Origin: JAPXLN01 sp033809515
Lineage (GTDB): Bacteria; Bacillota; Sulfobacillia; Fermentithermobacillales; Fermentithermobacillaceae
Assembly (NCBI GenBank): GCA_033809515.1
Contig: JAPXLN010000009.1
Coordinates: 3,939-67,938 of the forward strand
Reading direction: 5' to 3'
Length of the DNA stretch: 64,000 bases
Within the stretch, counting starts at the first letter, position 1. Each line of letters starts with the position of its first letter. Positions 55,811 to 63,952 of this stretch are shown one piece after another. A program made the translations under genes and the position numbers. The notes under the pieces were generated by a model. The model searched no databases, was not told where the DNA came from, and saw only the letters and a list, made by a program, of their open reading frames with translations.

Positions 55811-57190
55811 ATGTCTGTGATGAACCCCTGGGTTTTCCGGGAATACGACATAAGAGGTCTCGTGGGTGAAGACCTGACCGAAAAGACTGTCCGCTTGTTG
55901 GGGAGAGCTTACGGGACATTCCTTAAAGACCACGGTGTGGACAGTGCCGTAGTGGGACGGGATAACCGCCTTTCTTCTTTTGCATACTCGAAGATCGTCT
56001 CTGAGGGGCTGCAAGGATCTGGCGTTGATGTCATCAGCATAGGTATGGTTACGACGCCGGTTCTGTACTTCGCCCGGGTAAGATACGGTACAGAGGGCGG
56101 CGTCATGGTAACGGGGAGCCACAATCCTCCTGAGTTTAACGGATTCAAGCTGGCGTACGGTCCTGATACCCTGTACGGTGAAGGCATCCAGGAGATCCGC
56201 CGAATTGCAGAGGGCGGGCGATTCACTGCAGGGTCGGGCATGGCGATGGAGAAGGATCCGGTTTTGGACTACGTTGAGGACATCGCTCAGCGGATTCAGC
56301 TTGGCAAACATAGGGTAGTGGCAGTGGTGGACGCCGGCAACGGGTCATCAGGACCTATTGCGAGGAAGGTCCTGAACCGGATCGGCGCATCTTACGAGGA
56401 GATGTTCTTTGAACCGGACGGGACTTTCCCTAACCATCATCCTGACCCTACGAGAACTAAGAACCTCAGGCATCTGGCCCAGCGGGTAACGGAAACCCAG
56501 GCCGACCTGGGCATAGCTTTTGACGGCGATGCCGACCGCATTGGGGTCGTTGACCGTACAGGTGCTCCCGTGTGGGGAGATGAGCTTCAGACCTTGTTCT
56601 GGCGGGAGATCCTTGCCAGGAATCCCGGCGCCCTTGCCCTTGTTGAGGTCAAGTGTTCCCAATCGCTGGTAGACTGCATAAAAGAGTGGGGAGGAGTCCC
56701 TGAGTTTACAAGAACCGGTCACTCGCTTATCAAGGCCAGAATGCGTGAGGCGGATGCCCTGTTTACCGGTGAGATGTCAGGGCACATGTTTTTCCGGGAT
56801 GAGTACTATGGGTTTGACGATGCTGTATACGCTGCGTGCAGGCTCTTGCGTCTTCTCTCGGAAACCGGGGAGAAACTTGATGAGATTCTGAAAAGCTTGC
56901 CCAAGTACTGCTCAACGCCTGAGGTAAGGGTAGACTGTCCTGATGAACGCAAGTTTGACGTTGTCTCGGAGATAACCAGGATGTTTTCTCAAGACTTTGA
57001 GGTAATCACCGTTGATGGAGCCAGGGTGCTGTTTCCTGACGGATGGGGGCTGGTACGCGCTTCTAACACTCAGCCGGCTTTGGTTATAAGGGCAGAGGCC
57101 AAGACAGAACAAGGTCTGGAGAGCATAAAGTCTGCCATTGAAGACCGGTTAGGTGGTTTCCCCGTAGTAGGCGCAATAGAATGGGAGTGA
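55811..57190 (+). CDS. Phosphomannomutase/phosphoglucomutase
   Basis: 459-residue alpha-D-phosphohexomutase. The phosphoserine loop is TGSHNPPEFNGFK with Ser103; the metal loop is FDGDADR at 237-243; GEMSGH (sugar-binding) and RASNTQPALVIRAEA (phosphate-binding) complete the active site. It interconverts hexose 6- and 1-phosphates for glycan synthesis; mannose or glucose preference cannot be decided. ATG 55811 follows AGGAGGG. Confidence 0.92.
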   Translation: MSVMNPWVFREYDIRGLVGEDLTEKTVRLLGRAYGTFLKDHGVDSAVVGRDNRLSSFAYSKIVSEGLQGSGVDVISIGMVTTPVLYFARVRYGTEGGVMVTGSHNPPEFNGFKLAYGPDTLYGEGIQEIRRIAEGGRFTAGSGMAMEKDPVLDYVEDIAQRIQLGKHRVVAVVDAGNGSSGPIARKVLNRIGASYEEMFFEPDGTFPNHHPDPTRTKNLRHLAQRVTETQADLGIAFDGDADRIGVVDRTGAPVWGDELQTLFWREILARNPGALALVEVKCSQSLVDCIKEWGGVPEFTRTGHSLIKARMREADALFTGEMSGHMFFRDEYYGFDDAVYAACRLLRLLSETGEKLDEILKSLPKYCSTPEVRVDCPDERKFDVVSEITRMFSQDFEVITVDGARVLFPDGWGLVRASNTQPALVIRAEAKTEQGLESIKSAIEDRLGGFPVVGAIEWE

Positions 57191-57204
57191 GGGGGGAAGG
57201 TCAG

Positions 57205-57621
57205 ATGATCCAGGTTACCGTAGAGCGCGTCGGTGTAGACCCAGAGTCTAACCAGGCAGTGGTCTTGCTCAGTGACCTTACCAAGACGACCTTTATACCC
57301 ATATGGGTAAGGTCTCTGGAAGCTTCCGCCATCGCCCTGCCTCTTCAGGGAGTAGAACCGCCGCGGCCTTTGACTCCGGACCTGGTGGTTTCGGTGGTCG
57401 ACGGTCTCGGCGGACAGGTAGTCATGGCCATCATTACCGACATGAGGGATGAGGTATTCTACGCCACGCTGGTTTTGAGCCAGGAAGGCAAAGAGATCGA
57501 CGTTGATTGCAGGCCGTCAGATGCAGTTGCAGTTGCTCTCAGAAAATCCGCCCCTATTTTCGTCATGGAAAAAGTCATGGCTCAAGCGGGCATGTCTGCT
57601 GAAGACAGTGCAGTTCAATAG
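57205..57621 (+). CDS. Bifunctional nuclease family protein (DUF151/BFN)
   Basis: 138-residue BFN-domain protein: VTVERVGVDPESNQAVVLL, FIPIWVRSLEASAIA and IDVDCRPSDAVAVALR are the family core. BFN proteins have reported DNase/RNase activity in plants; the bacterial role is unclear. ATG 57205 follows GGGGGAAGG and gives the usual N terminus, in preference to the longer frame. It begins 14 bases after the mutase stop and lies 10 bases before dusB. Confidence 0.87.
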   Translation: MIQVTVERVGVDPESNQAVVLLSDLTKTTFIPIWVRSLEASAIALPLQGVEPPRPLTPDLVVSVVDGLGGQVVMAIITDMRDEVFYATLVLSQEGKEIDVDCRPSDAVAVALRKSAPIFVMEKVMAQAGMSAEDSAVQ

Positions 57622-57631
57622 GTGAGGATGA

Positions 57632-58657
57632 TTGACCCGTATACCGGAACCAATTAGACTTGGAAACATTCGCATATGGCCTCCTGTGATCAGTGCTCCA
57701 ATGGCCGGCTACACCGGAGATGTATACCGGGAGATTCTCAGGGAATTCGGATGTCCTTTTTGCTACACTGAGATGGTAAGCGCAATGGGGATCCTGCAAG
57801 GCGGGAGAGATTCACAGGACATCCTTGTTCATTTGCCCCAGGACAGACCTCTGGCGCTGCAAGTTTTCGGTAAAGACCCTGACGCCGTGGCACGAGCGGT
57901 ACAGAAGATAGATACCGGGTCTTTTGACGCTATCGATCTGAACTGTGGGTGCCCCGCCAGGAAAGTCACGTCAACAGGGTCGGGCGGGGCTCTCCTCAAG
58001 GACCCTGCAAGAGCCGCGGAAATTGTGACAGCTCTGAAAAGCGCCTGCAACTTGCCAGTGACAGCCAAGATCCGATTGGGCTGGGACGATCCTGATGATG
58101 CCCCCGGCATAGCTCTCTGTCTTTACGAGGCGGGCCTTGACATGCTTGTCGTGCACGGACGCACTGTTTCCCAGGGTTTTGCCGGTGAAGCGCGTTGGGA
58201 CAGAATCTATGCCGCTGCAGAAAGGGTACCCATTCCGGTAGTGGGAAACGGTGATGTAGACTCACCGGCCGAAGCTCTTTGGCGAATGGAAAACAGACCT
58301 CTATCAGGTGTGATGGTAGGCAGGGCGTTGCTGGGCAACCCGTTTTTCTTCAGGCAGTGCCGGGATTTGATGGAGGGCCGAGAGGTTTTATCCCCTGGGC
58401 CGGCTGAAAGAGTTGCAGCTGCCATGGACCATTTTAACAGGGCAATAGAGCGCCATGGGCCCAGGCGAGGGCTCTTGGAGATGAGGAAGCATCTGGCCTT
58501 CTATGTTAAGGGGCTAAGGGGTGCTTCCCAGTTGCGGGAGATGATTAACGGGGAACCCACGCCCCAGGGCGTATTGGCCATTCTTGAAGATGTAAGGAGT
58601 GACTACGCTAATGATGCCGGCAGTGCCTCCGTTGAACCAGATGATCCCCGCATCTGA
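57632..58657 (+). CDS. dusB: tRNA-dihydrouridine synthase
   Basis: 341-residue FMN-dependent TIM-barrel enzyme reducing uridine in the tRNA D-loop. ISAPMAGYTGD at the FMN end, LNCGCPARKV with the catalytic cysteine (Cys107), SGGALLKDP, VHGRTVSQGF and GNGDV are present. The usual NMGCP reads NCGCP, so two cysteines are near the active site. The TTG is preceded by GGTGAGGATGA. dusB upstream of lysS is conserved; here a three-gene cassette lies between them. Confidence 0.94.
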   Translation: MTRIPEPIRLGNIRIWPPVISAPMAGYTGDVYREILREFGCPFCYTEMVSAMGILQGGRDSQDILVHLPQDRPLALQVFGKDPDAVARAVQKIDTGSFDAIDLNCGCPARKVTSTGSGGALLKDPARAAEIVTALKSACNLPVTAKIRLGWDDPDDAPGIALCLYEAGLDMLVVHGRTVSQGFAGEARWDRIYAAAERVPIPVVGNGDVDSPAEALWRMENRPLSGVMVGRALLGNPFFFRQCRDLMEGREVLSPGPAERVAAAMDHFNRAIERHGPRRGLLEMRKHLAFYVKGLRGASQLREMINGEPTPQGVLAILEDVRSDYANDAGSASVEPDDPRI

Positions 58658-58816
58658 GCAGAAAGGGTTCGCTTTACGCTGTCGGTGCAGAGAACTTCAC
58701 CACTGCCAAAGCTGTACTCTGTCGCTTCCATCTATCCCCATAGTCTTAGATCGCAGGTAGCTCCGGTTCCACACCAGGTTCGATCTTGCCGTGGTGCTGT
58801 ACCCTCAGATGATGTA

Positions 58817-58845
58817 TTGCGCGCGGTGGCAAACCCTGCTAGAAT
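58817..58845 (+). promoter_or_regulatory. Promoter of the HTH - Q5DH - AAR cassette
   Basis: TTGCGC (58817-58822), 17-base spacer, TAGAAT (58840-58845), with TGC directly before the -10 (extended -10). Transcription would start near 58852, inside the tandem operator. Confidence 0.75.
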
Positions 58846-58846
58846 G

Positions 58847-58868
58847 TTGTACACAAGGTTGTGCACAA
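58847..58868. promoter_or_regulatory. Tandem palindromic operator
   Basis: Two perfect 10-bp palindromes, TTGTACACAA (58847-58856) and TTGTGCACAA (58859-58868), are separated by GG. They start 1 base after the -10 box and end before the ribosome site of the HTH gene. This is the expected position for an autorepressor. Confidence 0.75.
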
Positions 58869-58883
58869 CAGGGAGTGGTTGCC

Positions 58884-59420
58884 GTGGACTTTGTGCGAAT
58901 CGGAGACAAAGTCGTGAGCCGCCAGAAGATTGAATCCGCCATTGATGACATTCTTGCTGAGAGAGCTAAGGGGCTGTCTCAGTCGGAAGTAGCTGTCAAG
59001 ATGGGCATCGATAGGACCTTTATATCGCGCTTAGAGAGCCTTGGAGAAATCAGAAAAGGCGGTTCCATTGCCCTGATCGGGTTTCCCCTTGCCAATTGCG
59101 ATGAAGTGCGACAGATAGCAGGCCGGGAGGGCGTGGAGTTCATTCTGGTCATGACTGATGAGGAAAGATGGAGATTTGTCCGTGAGCGAAGCGGAAACGA
59201 TCTTTTGAACGAGATAATGAAGCTTATTGCTCTAGTGCGGAGGTACCCCAAAATCATCCTCATCGGGTCGGACAGGCGGTTGGAGATCACACGCGGCATA
59301 TTCGACAGGAGCACTGAAATAGCGGAAATCGTCATCGGGCGTTCTCCCATGGTTGGAGACGTCCATGTCAATCCTGAAGCGTTAAGAGAGGTTATCCAGG
59401 GAATGAAAGGCAACGGGTGA
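58884..59420 (+). CDS. HTH-type regulator of the acyl-reductase-like cassette
   Basis: 178 residues. An N-terminal HTH (about 30-52, LSQSEVAVKMGIDRTFISRLESLG) is XRE-like. The C-terminal about 120 residues (IALIGFPLANCDEV ... EFILVMTDEERW ... IILIGSDRRLEITRGIF) form an alpha/beta domain that may bind a ligand; I do not recognise it. The frame is open to 58791, but GGGAG 8 bases before GTG 58884 and the promoter position set the start. It lies directly behind the tandem operator and 25 bases before the next gene, so it probably autoregulates the operon. Confidence 0.8.
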   Translation: MDFVRIGDKVVSRQKIESAIDDILAERAKGLSQSEVAVKMGIDRTFISRLESLGEIRKGGSIALIGFPLANCDEVRQIAGREGVEFILVMTDEERWRFVRERSGNDLLNEIMKLIALVRRYPKIILIGSDRRLEITRGIFDRSTEIAEIVIGRSPMVGDVHVNPEALREVIQGMKGNG

Positions 59421-59445
59421 AAAGGCCAGTGAGGGAGGGTCCGTC

Positions 59446-60375
59446 GTGAAGCATGTGGTGAGTGTGAGCATAGGTTCTTCCAAGCGAGATTCTCGTACCC
59501 AGCAAGAGATCCTGGGTGAGGATGTTATTGTTGAACGAATCGGCACCGACGGCTCAATCGAGAAGGCGATTGAACTCTTACAGCAGTTGGATGGCAAGGT
59601 AGACGCCTTTGGTATGGGAGGCATCGATCTGTGGGTGGCGTGCGGAAGACGGAAGTACATGCTGCGCGATGCCGTACCGATTGCCAACACCCCGAAGATC
59701 ACCCCCATAGTAGACGGCAGCAGGGTGAAGGCTACCCTTGAACGAAATGTAATCAAGTACCTTGATGAAGTCATTGGTCTTCCCTTCAAAGGTAAGACGG
59801 TTCTTCTGGTTAGCGGTGTAGACAGGTTTGGGATGGCTGAGGCCTTACAGGAAACCGGGTGCAACCTTATTCTAGGGGATCTCATTTTTGTCCTTGGATT
59901 GCCCATGCCTCTCAGATCCCTCAATGCCCTGGATTTTGTGGCCAGAGCTATTGCACCCACAGTAGTCAGGCTTCCGTTTTCCATGCTGTATCCTACCGGT
60001 CAGAAGCAGGACAAACCCAGGTCCAACGGCAAGCATGCCAGATATTACAGAGAGGCCCATATTATTGCAGGCGACTTCCACTATGTGATCAAGCACATGC
60101 CTGAGGATATGCGGGGAAAATCCGTCATAACCAATACCATAACTCAGGATGATGTTGCGGATCTGAAAAGGCGGGGAGTCTCTACGCTCATAACCACTAC
60201 ACCCGAGATGGGCGGCCGTTCATTTGGGACCAATGTCCTTGAAGCTTTGCTTGTCAGCACCATCGGAAAACGGCCTGAGGATATCAGCGATAGGGAGTTT
60301 GAGGACATGCTGGCAAAGCTGGATTTCAGGCCTCGAATAGAGGTGCTTAACCCTCCGTCGCTTATACCGGAGTGA
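59446..60375 (+). CDS. 'Quinate 5-dehydrogenase'-annotated family protein
   Basis: 309 residues, matching from memory a family labelled quinate 5-dehydrogenase in Moorella- and Desulfotomaculum-type genomes; true activity is not established. Recognisable stretches are DAFGMGGIDLWVACGRRKY, a putative nucleotide-binding GKTVLLVSGVDRFGMAEAL, and a C-terminal TTTPEMGGRSFGTNVLEALLV. No classical GxGxxG dehydrogenase loop is visible. GTG 59446 follows GGGAGGG. It lies between the regulator and the acyl-ACP-reductase-like gene, 25 and 48 bases away. Confidence 0.72.
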   Translation: MKHVVSVSIGSSKRDSRTQQEILGEDVIVERIGTDGSIEKAIELLQQLDGKVDAFGMGGIDLWVACGRRKYMLRDAVPIANTPKITPIVDGSRVKATLERNVIKYLDEVIGLPFKGKTVLLVSGVDRFGMAEALQETGCNLILGDLIFVLGLPMPLRSLNALDFVARAIAPTVVRLPFSMLYPTGQKQDKPRSNGKHARYYREAHIIAGDFHYVIKHMPEDMRGKSVITNTITQDDVADLKRRGVSTLITTTPEMGGRSFGTNVLEALLVSTIGKRPEDISDREFEDMLAKLDFRPRIEVLNPPSLIPE

Positions 60376-60423
60376 TTAAGGCAACGAAGAATAAGAACTG
60401 ATGAGTTGCGGAGGGATTTTCTT

Positions 60424-61503
60424 TTGGGAACCTTCGGTTTCATTATCCACCCTATTGATGTCAAAGATGTGAGCCGCAAGTTTCCTGCGGCCCAATGGCT
60501 CCCAGGCGGTCTCGTAGAGTGTCTCCTGCGGTTTCTGCCTCCTCAGAAGGTGTCACACATAACCGGGATCGAGTCAGAGTCGGCGAAAGCTGACGGCTGG
60601 TTTGTCTCTTGTCCGCTTACATCACGAATGATGCTTGAAGCGCCCGAGAGCAAGGTCATCTCGAAAATCATCAAAGCAGGTCAATTGGCTGCAGATCTCG
60701 GGGCCAAAGTAGTGGGCCTAGGAGCTTTCACCGCCGTGGTTGGCGATGCCGGTCTTACGGTTCGACGAAACCTGGACATTGCAGTGACTACAGGAAACAG
60801 CTACACTGCTTCTGTGGCTATCGAAGCAGCAGAAAGAGCTGCCGGAGCTATGGGAATCGATCTTGATAGTGCTTCTATAACCATACTTGGGGCCACCGGG
60901 TCAATAGGCAGGGTCGTATCGCTGATCCTGGCTGATCGGGGAAGAAACCTTACGCTTTTTGGGCGGAACAAAAGCAGACTTCTCAAGACAGCCGGAGCTA
61001 TCAAAGACCAGACCGGCATGGTACCCAGAGTAACTCAAGAGATTGAAGGCGGTCTAAGACAAGCAGATATAGTCATCTGTGTAAGCTCGGCCTTAGATGC
61101 CTTAGTAGAACCGGATCATCTGAAGCCCGGCGCGGTTGTCTGTGATGTTTCCAGGCCGAGGAGCGTTTCTGTAGAGGTGAAGAAGCAACGAAACGATGTT
61201 CTGGTGATTGAGGGCGGCATTGTTAAGGTGCCCGGAAACGTCAATTTCAACTTTGACTTTGGGTTTTTGCCTCATCAGAGCTACGCCTGCATGGCCGAGA
61301 CTATGATACTGGCCCTTGAGGAAAAGTATGTGGACTGGAGTATTGGCCGTGAGCTGTCCCTGAGCCAGGTTACCGGGATTTCCCGGCTTGCGCAAAAGCA
61401 TGGGTTTGAGTTGGCCGGGTTTCGGAGTTTCGAAAAACCGGTAACCGATGAGGAGATCGTCTGCATCAGGGAAAACGCAAGGAAGCGGCGGCGGGGCATA
61501 TAG
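60424..61503 (+). CDS. Acyl-ACP-reductase-like / shikimate-dehydrogenase-like dehydrogenase
   Basis: 359 residues. The Rossmann loop is GATGSIG (156-162). The order KIIKAGQLAADLGAKVVGLG, then VTTGNSYTA, then the Rossmann fold and a C-terminal YACMAETMILALE parallels cyanobacterial long-chain acyl-ACP reductase (AAR) as I remember it. Cys289 in ACMAE falls near the position of the AAR catalytic cysteine (about 294). It may reduce a thioester to an aldehyde; that is inference. The frame opens at TTG 60406, but GGAGGG (60410-60415) points to TTG 60424, which gives an AAR-like N terminus. Confidence 0.75.
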   Translation: MGTFGFIIHPIDVKDVSRKFPAAQWLPGGLVECLLRFLPPQKVSHITGIESESAKADGWFVSCPLTSRMMLEAPESKVISKIIKAGQLAADLGAKVVGLGAFTAVVGDAGLTVRRNLDIAVTTGNSYTASVAIEAAERAAGAMGIDLDSASITILGATGSIGRVVSLILADRGRNLTLFGRNKSRLLKTAGAIKDQTGMVPRVTQEIEGGLRQADIVICVSSALDALVEPDHLKPGAVVCDVSRPRSVSVEVKKQRNDVLVIEGGIVKVPGNVNFNFDFGFLPHQSYACMAETMILALEEKYVDWSIGRELSLSQVTGISRLAQKHGFELAGFRSFEKPVTDEEIVCIRENARKRRRGI

Positions 61504-61505
61504 TA

Positions 61506-61535
61506 TTGACTGTCAGATAAGTGTTGAATTATAAT
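61506..61535 (+). promoter_or_regulatory. Sigma-A promoter for greA
   Basis: TTGACT (61506-61511), 18-base spacer, TATAAT (61530-61535). It begins directly after the stop of the dehydrogenase and gives a leader of about 170 bases. Confidence 0.82.
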
Positions 61536-61563
61536 GCTTCTGCCGCGCGCGCGAGGCCTGAAC

Positions 61564-61676
61564 GACCACTGCTTTCAGAGAAGGCAGCGGTCTTTATGTA
61601 TCTAAAGAGCATAGACGCGTTCTAGCACACATACACTGATATGCGTTTATCCGGGTGCAGCGTAGTCGCGGCACCC
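61564..61676 (+). other. Structured greA leader
   Basis: Two hairpins lie in the leader: GACCACTGC (61564-61572) with GCAGCGGTC (61584-61592; one mismatch) followed by TTTATG, and GGGTGC (61653-61658) with GCACCC (61671-61676). The first resembles a weak attenuator. E. coli greA is controlled by early termination in its leader; whether this one behaves likewise is unknown. Confidence 0.4.
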
Positions 61677-61713
61677 TAGTAAATTCCTGAGAGAAAGGCA
61701 GAGATGCAGTAGG

Positions 61714-62190
61714 ATGGCGCAGCGCGAAATTCTACTTTCTCCTGAGGGGAAGAAAAACCTGGAGGAAGAGCTAAGCTACCTGAAACTCGTCAGAAGAAGG
61801 GAAGTAGCTGAGAGGATCAAAGCTGCAAGAGCTTTCGGTGATCTCTCCGAAAATGCCGAGTACGAGGATGCCAAGAATGAACAAGCTTTCGTTGAAGGCC
61901 GCATACTCACGTTGGAGAAGATCCTACGCCATGCCAGGGTTACTGACAGCGTTCGCAAAGACCCTACGGTTGTGAGTATCGGTTCGAAAGTCAAGGTTAA
62001 AGACCTCTCGCGAGACGTGATCTACGAGTATACCATTGTTGGTTCTCAAGAAGCTGATCCAGCCCGGAAGCGAATCTCTAACGAGTCCCCGGTGGGCAGA
62101 GCACTTCTGGGCCAGAAGGAAGGGTCAACGGTGTCAGTGATAGCGCCTGCGGGGACCTTCCAATGCCAGATCCTAGAGATACGGGCCTGA
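61714..62190 (+). CDS. greA: Transcription elongation factor GreA
   Basis: 158-residue transcript-cleavage factor that rescues backtracked RNA polymerase through its secondary channel. The coiled-coil tip FGDLSENAEYEDAKNEQAF with the catalytic acidic pair, and the C-terminal FKBP-like domain (NESPVGRALLG), are intact. The ribosome site is weak (GTAGG abutting the ATG). greA-lysS is a common pairing near rRNA operons. Confidence 0.96.
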   Translation: MAQREILLSPEGKKNLEEELSYLKLVRRREVAERIKAARAFGDLSENAEYEDAKNEQAFVEGRILTLEKILRHARVTDSVRKDPTVVSIGSKVKVKDLSRDVIYEYTIVGSQEADPARKRISNESPVGRALLGQKEGSTVSVIAPAGTFQCQILEIRA

Positions 62191-62247
62191 AGGGTTCAGG
62201 CACAATCGCACCCTTGTTCTTGAGAGCTACTTCAGGAGGTTCTGATA

Positions 62248-63738
62248 TTGACTGCCGAAACTGACCAGGGTATCCCTGAGTCCAACTTGACCGAAGAGAT
62301 TCGCCGAAGGCGAGAGGCTGCAGAGAAACTGCAACAGATGGGGTTCAGACCATTTGGAGACCGTTACGAGGTAACCTCCTGTGCAGGCCAGGTTTCCGGT
62401 GAGTGTGACGGAGTACTGGGGCAGACTGTGCGCCTTGCCGGGCGTATCATGGCCTTCAGAGGACATGGTAAGGCGACATTCGCCGACTTGCACGATAGGA
62501 CGGGCCGAATTCAGATCCACGCACGAACCGACGTTTTAGGTGAAGAAAACTACCGTCATTTTTGCGATCTTTTGGACCTGGGGGATATTGTTGGGGTTGA
62601 GGGAGTTGTCTTCCGGACCAAGAGGGGCGAACCTACGGTTGAGGTTCGGGAATGGACCATTCTCACAAAATCGTTAAGACCTCTTCCTGAGAAGTGGCAC
62701 GGTTTGACCGACGTGGATATTCGATACAGACAGCGCTATCTTGACCTCATGGTGAACCCTCAGGTTAGGGACACGTTTGTCAAGAGGTCAAGGATTATCT
62801 CGTATATTCGGGATTACCTTGACCGGCGAGGGTTCCTTGAGGTCGAAACCCCCATTCTCCAGACAGTTGCAGGGGGGGCAGCTGCAAGGCCTTTCATTAC
62901 GCACCACAATGCTCTCGACATAGACGTATATTTGAGAGTCGCAACTGAACTGTACCTCAAGAGACTTATTGTAGGAGGGTTTGAGCGGGTATATGAGTTA
63001 GGGCCTGATTTTCGCAACGAGGGAATCAGCACCAGGCACAACCCGGAGTTCACTATGCTTGAGGTGTATCAAGCTTATGCTGATTACGACGACATGATGA
63101 ATCTGGTCGAGGACATGGTATCCGGGTGTGCCCAGGAGGTTCTCGGGACGTTGAAAGTCGATGCCCAAGGCGCAACTGTTGATTTTACTCCGCCATGGAA
63201 AAGGTTGAAGGTCTGGGACGGCATACAGGCCTGGGCAGGCATCAGTCAGGCAGACTTGCGCGATGACAAGGATGCTCAGGAAGTAGTCAAAAAGCTTCAG
63301 CTGACCATGAACAAGCCCGTTACGAAGGGAAACGTAATCGACAGACTTCTTGACGAGTATGTTGAACCACATCTGATAGAACCAACGTTCTTAATGGACT
63401 ATCCCGTTGAGATCTCGCCTCTGGCCAAGAGAATGGAAGAAGCCCCGTCGCTTACCTATAGGTTTGAGCCTTTTGTGCTTGGAAGGGAGCTCGGAAACGC
63501 TTTCTCAGAGCTCAATGATCCTATAGACCAGCGTGAAAGGTTTCTGGAGCAGGCCAAAGCTAGGAGTATGGGCGATGATGAAGCTCATCCTTACGATGAG
63601 GATTTCATTATGGCTCTGGAATATGGAATGCCTCCTACGGGCGGCCTCGGCATAGGTATTGACAGGTTGGTCATGCTGCTTACAGGCGCAACATCAATAC
63701 GCGACGTGATTTTGTTTCCTATGATGAAGCCCAGGTAA
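62248..63738 (+). CDS. lysS: Lysyl-tRNA synthetase, class II
   Basis: 496-residue class II synthetase. The N-terminal OB fold binds the anticodon (GRIMAFRGHGKATFADLHD). Motif 2 is FRNEGISTRHNPEFTMLE and motif 3 GIGIDRLVMLLTG. AGGAGGTT precedes the TTG start. The gene follows greA by 57 bases, so there is no room for a T-box leader. Confidence 0.97.
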   Translation: MTAETDQGIPESNLTEEIRRRREAAEKLQQMGFRPFGDRYEVTSCAGQVSGECDGVLGQTVRLAGRIMAFRGHGKATFADLHDRTGRIQIHARTDVLGEENYRHFCDLLDLGDIVGVEGVVFRTKRGEPTVEVREWTILTKSLRPLPEKWHGLTDVDIRYRQRYLDLMVNPQVRDTFVKRSRIISYIRDYLDRRGFLEVETPILQTVAGGAAARPFITHHNALDIDVYLRVATELYLKRLIVGGFERVYELGPDFRNEGISTRHNPEFTMLEVYQAYADYDDMMNLVEDMVSGCAQEVLGTLKVDAQGATVDFTPPWKRLKVWDGIQAWAGISQADLRDDKDAQEVVKKLQLTMNKPVTKGNVIDRLLDEYVEPHLIEPTFLMDYPVEISPLAKRMEEAPSLTYRFEPFVLGRELGNAFSELNDPIDQRERFLEQAKARSMGDDEAHPYDEDFIMALEYGMPPTGGLGIGIDRLVMLLTGATSIRDVILFPMMKPR

Positions 63739-63807
63739 AGGGTGGGGCTTTGACGGCGATGGAGAAGAGAAATTTGGGGAATCATAAAAAAGAATCGCTG
63801 AATATAC

Positions 63808-63836
63808 TTGATCTCCTCGCATAAGGATGCTATAGT
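63808..63836 (+). promoter_or_regulatory. rRNA operon promoter
   Basis: TTGATC (63808-63813), 17-base spacer, TATAGT (63831-63836). A leader hairpin (CTTGCGC...GCGCAAG, about 63842-63868) and the CTTGAAAACCAAACAGCGTAG element, familiar from Firmicutes rRNA leaders, follow. Confidence 0.82.
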
Positions 63837-63952
63837 AACCCTTGCGCCCCGAGAGAAGGAGCGCAAGAAAGAGTCGGTCCTTGAAAACCAAACAGCGTAG
63901 AAGACCCTTAGAGTCAAGGAGCACCTAAGTTCCTTGTAACGGAGGATAAGGT

